From Anaeramoeba flamelloides (taxonomy: Eukaryota > Metamonada > Anaeramoebidae), in the NCBI GenBank assembly GCA_027625915.1, contig JANTQA010000060.1, positions 7,006,001-7,070,000 on the forward strand: a DNA stretch of 64,000 bases. Direction: 5' to 3'. A program made the position numbers and the translations under genes. This document shows positions 57,291 through 64,000 of the stretch, piece by piece. Numbering within the stretch: position 1 is the stretch's first letter; each line of letters opens with the position of its first letter. The notes under the pieces are model-generated. The model made no database searches. It saw nothing but the letters and a program-made list of their open reading frames with translations, and had not been told where the DNA came from.

Positions 57291-60200
57291 TCATTATTTT
57301 GATTTCTTTTCTTTTCTTTTCTTTTCAAATTTTTAACAACTTTCTTTTTTGATCTCTAAATTTGCAATGAAAAAATTAGAAATTTTATTATTATTTTTTA
57401 AGGTTTATGGTTCTTGAAATCGGAAAAAAAATTATCGTATGTGATTAGTATAAAGCCTTTTTATTTTGGTCTTAGTTGACCATTCTTCAACAGAATTTGT
57501 CTTTTTTAAATTTTTAAAAAATGATTTTTTTTGAAATCTGGTTCCCAAATCTAAATTAGGTAAACAAAATTACCATAGACTCAGAGTTGTTTAATATTTA
57601 ATGGAGTTTTGTTGTTCAAACGTTGAGATTTTTATTGAGCTTTGCTTTTGTTAAACTTTTTGAAAAATTTTTAAAAAATCTGTTTTCAGAAGAATTTTAA
57701 TTCGGAAAAAGAAATACTAGAATCTTCATCTTTTTGTTCGAGATTAAGAAGCAAGAATATTCTGATTAACACAACTAAACGATAATGTTGTTTTTTTGTT
57801 TGTAAAAACTTTTTTATGTGATCCAAAATTTTTGAAAAAATATGGTATGAAAGGATATATTGTTAACTTCATTTTTGGTATTTTTGATTTTTTCTAATTT
57901 TCTGCTAACAACATCTAAAATAATATTAGCACATATTTGAATTATTAAAAATTGAATGAGAATTATTAATTAATAAAATAATAAAAAAAATATGAAAGGT
58001 ATTAAACAGAAATAATTTTTACTTTTTTTAGGAAAGGTAATGAAAAATCTATTAATTTGGAATTTATTTAAGGGTAACTTGTAAAATTTGAAAATAACAA
58101 TGTTAAAAAAGTTTATTATATCTGTTTTTTAACCTTAGTAGATTTACCTATAAGAGGATTATACTGAAAACGTCATGGGTTAAACTACTGTAATTTTCCA
58201 AACTATAAGAAGGTATTTTTTTGTTCTGGAATTATTTTTGGAGAAAACTTTCTTAACAATTATCATTTATAATTTCAAAGGATGAAAAAGTTATTTAATT
58301 TAGTGAGTTCAGAAAATAGATTGGATTAACCCTTAAAATGAATTTTTTTTAAAAATATTTAAATATTTAATAGAAATACAGGATTATGCGCTCATTTCCT
58401 TGAATGGTTTTTATTTATTGGGGTTATTTGTTTACAAATTTATTTGAAAAATTGTTAATATAATATGGAAATAAAGGCCTTAATAATTGTATATTGTATA
58501 GTGGTTATATTTGATCTCTTTTTTTTTTTTTTGATTGAAGGAAATAACAAAAAAGTGAAATTTATTTCAATAACGCATAATAAGATGGACGAATTTAATT
58601 TCTATTTCGGTTTTAACAGTCTTTTTCTTTAGTTGTGTATATTCTAATATTTGCAAAAAAAAATGTGGGTTGCCTTTTTGAAGAAAAAAAAATTCAAATG
58701 GGATTTCTTTTTTTTCAAAAAAAAATACAATAATTTTCATTATTTGTTCAAATTCCCAAGAAAAAAAAGCAAATTTGTCTATTTACTGAACTTTAAATCA
58801 TATGAATTTTGCAAGTAAAAAATAATCAATGGTTGAAATTATGTTTTTTTTTTAATTTTTAGATAAGGTTTCTGGGGGTTTGTTCAACCAGAATAGTGAA
58901 CCAAGGGTTGTGTTCAATAATATTCAAATCAAATTTCGATATTTAATCAAATAAAATTTTCAAAAAAGTATCCTCTCCAGTATATTAAGGCATATATCAT
59001 ATGTTTTTTTTCCATTCAAAATTATTTTCTGAGCCATTTACTATTTTGTTAAGTAATAATATAATACATATCCCTAAAAAACGGACTGGTCCAAATTTCA
59101 TCAAGTTTAAAATAAAAAAAATTAAATAATGTTGGTGTGTTACTATATTTATTTTTTTATTTGTCTTTAACCCAGATTTTACTTCTAATAAAAAGTCAAA
59201 TTAACCAACAATTCAAAATTTTTAACATAATAGTCAATTTTCTAAAAATAAAATCTTATAACTTCTATTCTAGAAGAAATCTCAAATTAGAATTGTTCGG
59301 CTAATTGAAAAAATAACAATTATTTCTAAATTGTATTCATCAAAAAAAAAAATAATAATAAATAATAATAATTATCAGTGCCAATAAATCATGTCTTGTT
59401 AAATTTTTCTGACATTGTGAATAACAAAAAAAAAAGTATTGGTGAATTTTTCTACATTATTTTAACATAGTTAGTCTATGAAATGGTAAGAGTCCATTAT
59501 AAAACAGTTTTTTTGAGTTCTTCTATTTTGAACAACTCAAATAGAGTCTAATGCCAATGATAAGAAAAAGTATTGATGAAATCAAATCGGTTAAGTAATT
59601 TTAAAAAAAAAATGAAAACAGACAATTACAAGATGAAAAAATGATTTTTATATTTTACAAAAAACAAAATTATTATCAATTTGAATGAAATTGTAAAATA
59701 GTCATTTGTTTACCTGTTTTAACTTTGTCGAAAATTTTTAATTTTAGTTAAGTTTAGTAATAAAGTAGTTAGTTATTTGTTTTGCATTGATTTTAAGAAA
59801 AGAAAAATAAAAATTTATTTTTTAATAATTTTTTTAAAGATTGTATTTTTTTATTAATTTTTTATATTGGAAATTGTATTACAATAATACACAAATTAAA
59901 AACATTGTTTATAATTTTATGATAACTTTCATTAAATTATGTTGTTAATTTGATGATAAATAAAGTAATTCAATAAAAGACAATATTGAAAAAAAAATTT
60001 TTGTTTATATAAAAAATTTAATTAATATTGAATTAAGAATATAAAAAAAAAGTTTGTACAGATTATAATTTAATTTTTGGTCTGAAAAATTTTGTAAAAT
60101 TATGTTTCAAAAATAATTTGTGAAAATCTAGTCAAAACAAGAGTAAAAAATAATTTTATTTGATAAATTTGAATTAAATCATAGAAAATTTTCTTTATTT

Positions 60201-60558
60201 AAACAATAAATTCATTCTAAAATTATTACAAAGATAAAATGGCTTTTTGAATATTATTCAAAAACTATAAAATCATCTTCATAACTAAAAAAACATTTTT
60301 TTTTTTTGAAATTTTTTGTTGATAAAATTTTCTAAAAATCTTATGGGAAATTGAATTTTCTCATCTAAAATTGACCAAGATATTTGAAACTAATTTTTGA
60401 TGTATATTTCATATTAAATAATATTTATTATTTAATATCAAGAATTCAAAAAGTCAAAAATTTAAAAATTGTAAAAATTTTAAAAAAAAATCAAATATTA
60501 ATCCCACTTGAACTATTGGCAAAAATATTTTTAATTAAACTAAATTATTATTGAAAAA
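57291..60558. other. Gene-free AT-rich stretch
   Basis: A (CTTTT)n microsatellite lies just after the syntaxin stop (57303-57326). No gene, repeat end or RNA gene was recognised in the remaining 3.2 kb. Confidence 0.5.
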
Positions 60559-60573
60559 ATTGACAACTTTTAT
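60559..60573 (+). repeat. Target-site duplication, left copy
   Basis: ATTGACAACTTTTAT, identical to 61507-61521. A preceding A run extends the match ambiguously. It flanks the poly(A)-tailed unit that follows. Confidence 0.85.
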
Positions 60574-60927
60574 TTTTTATACTTTTTACCTTTTCCAAAT
60601 TTCCCTTCTTAAGTTACTTGGGCTCTATGTTCCTTCTCTTTTTGTTTTTTTTAGGTGTTTGGGAAAGGTAAAAAGTATAAAAAATCATTATAAGAATTGG
60701 TTGACCTGATCATGACTAACCCAACCAAACTTGTTCATGATCAGATCTTCGACGAATTGAGCTGGACTTATGCAACTGAACTGAATCCAACGAATGCGAT
60801 CTGAAACCAACCAAAGTGAACCGAATTGAACTTTCCGTACTATCTGTCGAGTCGTTACTTTGACTGGGTTTTTTGCTGTCGAGTCGGTATCTTGTACTGG
60901 GATTTTGCGAAAACAAGATTTGGGAAA

Positions 60928-61004
<77 letters not shown>

Positions 61005-61506
61005 CAAAGCAACTGAAAAGAAAATTTCGAAAACCAAATCTTATTCTTAAAAACTCAGCACTTTATAGATTCAACCCATCTATAAAGTTCTAAATCAAAA
61101 TTTAATAAACAGCCTTTTTCATTTGATCTATAGTTGTTCAAATATTTAGAACTCTTTATTAAAACAACCTATGGTGGCGATCCAAAAAAAACGACATAAA
61201 AGGAAACAACCACCAGCCCATTCAACACTTGGGGCACAAAAAAAACTTTTCACTGAAAGTTTTTTCTTTTTTCGATTATTTTTTGACTCTCTTTCATTTC
61301 TTGCTTTTCTTTCTCTTTTTCTTGTCTTTTTTCCGAAATAATTTATTCTTTTCATTTTTTTAAAGAAAAGATATCCTTTGAGCTGTAATCCTGCTTACAT
61401 TACAGTTAGGATAAAAAAAACCCTAAATACAATTTTAGAGTTTCAGGCAAATAGGAGGTAATTTTGTTGAATCACCTCTCCTCAACAATAAAAAAAAAAA
61501 AAAAAA
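60574..61506 (+). mobile_element. Poly(A)-tailed retroposed unit with 15-bp target duplication
   Basis: A 933-bp insertion between exact 15-bp direct repeats, ending in poly(A), as made by LINE-type target-primed reverse transcription. It starts with a hairpin (TATACTTTTTACCTTTTCC at 60578-60596 against GGGAAAGGTAAAAAGTATA at 60661-60679). Then comes a G+C-richer block (60700-60929) with CTGATCATGA/TCATGATCAG as a small stem and a twofold repeat of GTCGAGTCG, an internal run of 74 A (60930-61003), a further body, and the tail TTTTGTTGAATCACCTCTCC before the final A run. The tail is shared with 39838-39890. No reverse transcriptase was found. No tRNA-like promoter boxes were recognised, so its class is open. 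The exact target duplication and pure A run indicate a young insertion. Confidence 0.78.
61171..61341 (+). other. Short open frame inside the retroposed unit
   Basis: An ATG-started frame of 56 residues: basic N-terminus (MVAIQKKRHKRKQPPAHSTL) and a hydrophobic F/L-rich C-terminal half that would span a membrane. The layout of basic head and single tail anchor resembles small ER proteins, but no real similarity was established and the frame lies wholly inside a mobile unit. It is treated as unproven. Confidence 0.25.
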
Positions 61507-61521
61507 ATTGACAACTTTTAT
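61507..61521 (+). repeat. Target-site duplication, right copy
   Basis: ATTGACAACTTTTAT directly after the final A run, identical to 60559-60573. Confidence 0.85.
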
Positions 61522-64000
61522 AATGAAGAAAAATATTATTTGTATTCAAATTTAATTTTTATATTTTTTTATTCTTAAAATTATTTATAATTAAATATAG
61601 ATATTGATATTGAATGTTAATTGGTAGCCAAAATAAGTTTTCTATGTGATGTTAAAATAATTTTTGTAATGAATAAATTATTTAATCAAGCATTTTAGGC
61701 AATTTTGGAGTACAAACGTCCCAAAAAAATTCAAGTGTGGAATATTGTGTTTTGATTATGAAAAATTAAAAGTTTGTGATTTATAGACAAACTTTTCAAA
61801 AAAAAAAGTTAAAATTATTGTTTTTATATATAAATTTCCAGGGGAAAATATTGTAATCCCAAGAATTAATACAAATATTTCAAATATTAAATATTTTTCA
61901 AACTATTTTTTATCAAGTTCCTATATATGTTTAAATTATATTTTTTTCTTTTGAAGATAATTTTTAATAAATTTCATCTCTTGGAACCTTTATATAATCA
62001 TCCAAATTTCAAACTGCATTTCAATGGTAATTACTTTATTTTTGGAGTTAGCGTGGGGTTGTATGTATAGATTGATTAAAATATAAAACATTTTATTAAT
62101 CATTTCACTGGATTCACCTGAGTTCATCCTAAAAACTTATCATTTTTTTGTTTAACTAATTTGAATATATTTCTGGTTTTATAAATTCTACTATTAAAAA
62201 AGAAAAATTATATTAAAATAAAAGATCAAATATAATATTTTTCTATCTTGAAATTTTTGAGTTCTACTTTTCTCTTCATTAAAAAAAGGGTAATTTTTAC
62301 AAAACCATTAGGAAAATTATAAAAAATTTTCAACAAATTTAATAATTTAAATCTTTCTAAAAATATTCAAGAGTTTATCCTCAAAATTGATTTATTCAAT
62401 GATATACTATATAATACCAAATTTGATGTTGTTTTTGAAAAAGGTATAAAAAGGGTGAGGTTTTAATTTGAAATATGGGTTTTATACAAACTAAAGACTG
62501 ATATTTTTGATTATCTTGGTTGATCATTTAATATATTACACTAGCTTTTGGTCATAATTAATATAGTACTTCGAAAGACAATATAAAATTTTTATCAATG
62601 TTAAATCTAGGTACATTAAACTATTTTTCAAAAATTTTAACTCACTTTATAATGTTTATGGAAGCTGTTTGGGGGGGTTAATTCCAGCATTCTTAACAAA
62701 AAAATATTTTTAAATTTTTGGATCAGAATCATTTTTTCTAATTTTGCAAATTTTTGTTTTGCTTTTTCAAATTTTTGTTTTTCTTTTTTTTTTTCTTTTT
62801 TTCTTTTTCTTTTTTTTTTTTTTTAATTTTTTCAAAAAGATATTTTGTAAAAAAAAAAAGAGATCTTCGAAAAGACCAATAATCACTCTAAAAATTGAGT
62901 ATGTAAGGTCTTTTAAAATGAATTTAATTATTAGTAAAAAATCTTCTTGTTAACTTTTTTTCGTGAAATTTCAGTAAATAAAAATTCGTTATGCTCATTT
63001 CAAAAATTGTGACTCACTTTTTTTTAGTTTTTGGGTTGTATTTTGTTTTAATTTTTAAAATGTCCGGTTTTTATATATTTAGAATGACTTAAAAGTGAAT
63101 GAAAAATCAGATTTGGTTATTAATTGTTCTTGAATACTAATGGATATTTTTTTTTTTTTCAATTTATTATTTCATGTGAGTCACAATCTTTAAAAAAGAG
63201 TTTATTTTACAAAAATATTCTAAAGAAGTTAAAATAAAATCAAAAATGTAAAATAAAAAAGTAGGTAATTTGCTGACTCAAAGAGGTTATTATTTCATTC
63301 AAAGTTATTTTATATTTTCGAAAACTTGATATTATTTTCATGGGTTAATAATTTGAAAACTTTGATCCATAATCATATGAAATATTTAGACCCATCTCTT
63401 TTAAGTGAAAAAATACTTTGTATTTATTATTTCAATAAGAAAAAAAAAGTATTTTTACTTTTCTTAAATAAAATCAACAACATTCTGTAACCAAAGTTTT
63501 GAAAGGAGTGTATCTACTATCTTATTCACCTATTTTAAAAAGGTATTAGTATTACTTGATAAAACATGGTGTTCTCGCTATTGTGTTTTTTAAAAAGTTA
63601 CTATCAAGTTATATCAACCAATAATATTAATTTTTTTTTTTTTCATTCCACCAAAAAACAAATCCACAGGTTCAAAAAATAAAAGCAGAAATAAATAAAA
63701 TAAATAAAATAAACAAAAAAATTTTTTTTTTCAAATATTAATTTAAAAATAATAATAAAATTATTATTGACTTTTTGGAAAATAATAGCTTCTTTTTAAA
63801 TTATTAACCATTATTATAATTCTTATTAAAAAACGAATGTCTTAAGAACTCAGGAAAGACCAAATTAAAAATAAAATATCGAATATTAACATGTAATAAT
63901 TGTAGATATATATATATATAAATAAATGGTCATGTTAAAAAAACAAAAACAAAAATATAATGAAAAATGATTTAATCTGAATCGGTATCTTCAAGATCTT
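61522..64000. other. Gene-free AT-rich stretch
   Basis: T-rich tract at 62730-62825 and a short (TA)n at about 63907-63920. No gene or element end was recognised up to the window edge. Confidence 0.5.

Noticed and set aside
60716-61050. Poly(F)/poly(K) open frames over the 74-A run
   Set aside because: They arise from translation of the homopolymer and have no coding signal outside it.
61171-61341. Homology of the 56-residue frame to the small ER protein RAMP4/SERP1
   Set aside because: Only the first residues and the basic-head/hydrophobic-tail layout agree; the frame lies inside a retroposed unit and F/L runs are expected by chance in T-rich DNA.
1-64000. tRNA, rRNA, CRISPR or telomere sequences
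   Set aside because: Scanning by eye found no tRNA-like cloverleaf with box A/B, no rRNA core, no regularly spaced repeats and no telomeric array; a covariance search was not possible here.

Overview
The window is very AT-rich (about 80% A+T by eye) nuclear DNA from a eukaryote. The genes have GT-AG introns, encode eukaryote-only proteins (syntaxin 18, Brf1, GIGYF, an equilibrative nucleoside transporter) and sit in long gene-poor stretches filled with transposon relics. The proteins carry K/E, N/Q and D/N runs. AT-rich free-living amoeboid or anaerobic protists such as Anaeramoebae fit this style, but I cannot name the organism from sequence alone.

Host genes in order: a dual-specificity phosphatase (3519-4365, +, one intron); two small unrecognised divergent reading frames (12870-13193, -; 13549-13767, +); a GIGYF-like translational repressor (22131-28022, +, three exons, one intron of about 4 kb); a signal-peptide/von Willebrand A/three-TM membrane protein (30963-32489, -); a Brf1-like TFIIIB subunit (38088-41065, +) whose good reading frame is crossed by one TAA; an SLC29-type nucleoside transporter (43346-49561, -, one intron of 4.7 kb); and syntaxin 18/Ufe1 (55968-57290, +, no intron). 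They do not form an operon or one pathway. They are housekeeping parts: signalling, mRNA repression, Pol III transcription, nucleoside uptake and ER-Golgi SNARE traffic.

Most of the rest is a mobile-element graveyard. It holds a decayed piggyBac transposase (8.7-10.6 kb), a decayed Tc1/mariner transposase (35.1-36.1 kb), several Tc1/mariner-type non-autonomous copies (18.3-20.5, 41.4-42.0, 50.0-50.5 kb), a 200-bp palindromic MITE family (four copies, one inside the piggyBac), a TTAA-ended MITE family (three copies, one split by an 866-bp foldback element), a hAT-like element with 8-bp flanking repeats (4867-5439), three fragments of LINE 3' ends with a CCHC zinc-finger motif, and a poly(A)-tailed retroposed unit of about 930 bp with a perfect 15-bp target duplication (60559-61521). 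Several dispersed repeats of unknown type are also shared across the window. One of them lies antisense inside both giant introns.

The most notable points are the exactly placed 4EHP-binding motif plus a degenerate GYF signature in the GIGYF protein, the in-frame TAA and missing zinc ribbon of the Brf1 gene, the giant introns carrying nested elements, and the retroposed unit with an internal run of 74 A. No tRNA, rRNA, CRISPR, telomere or virus-like element was recognised.
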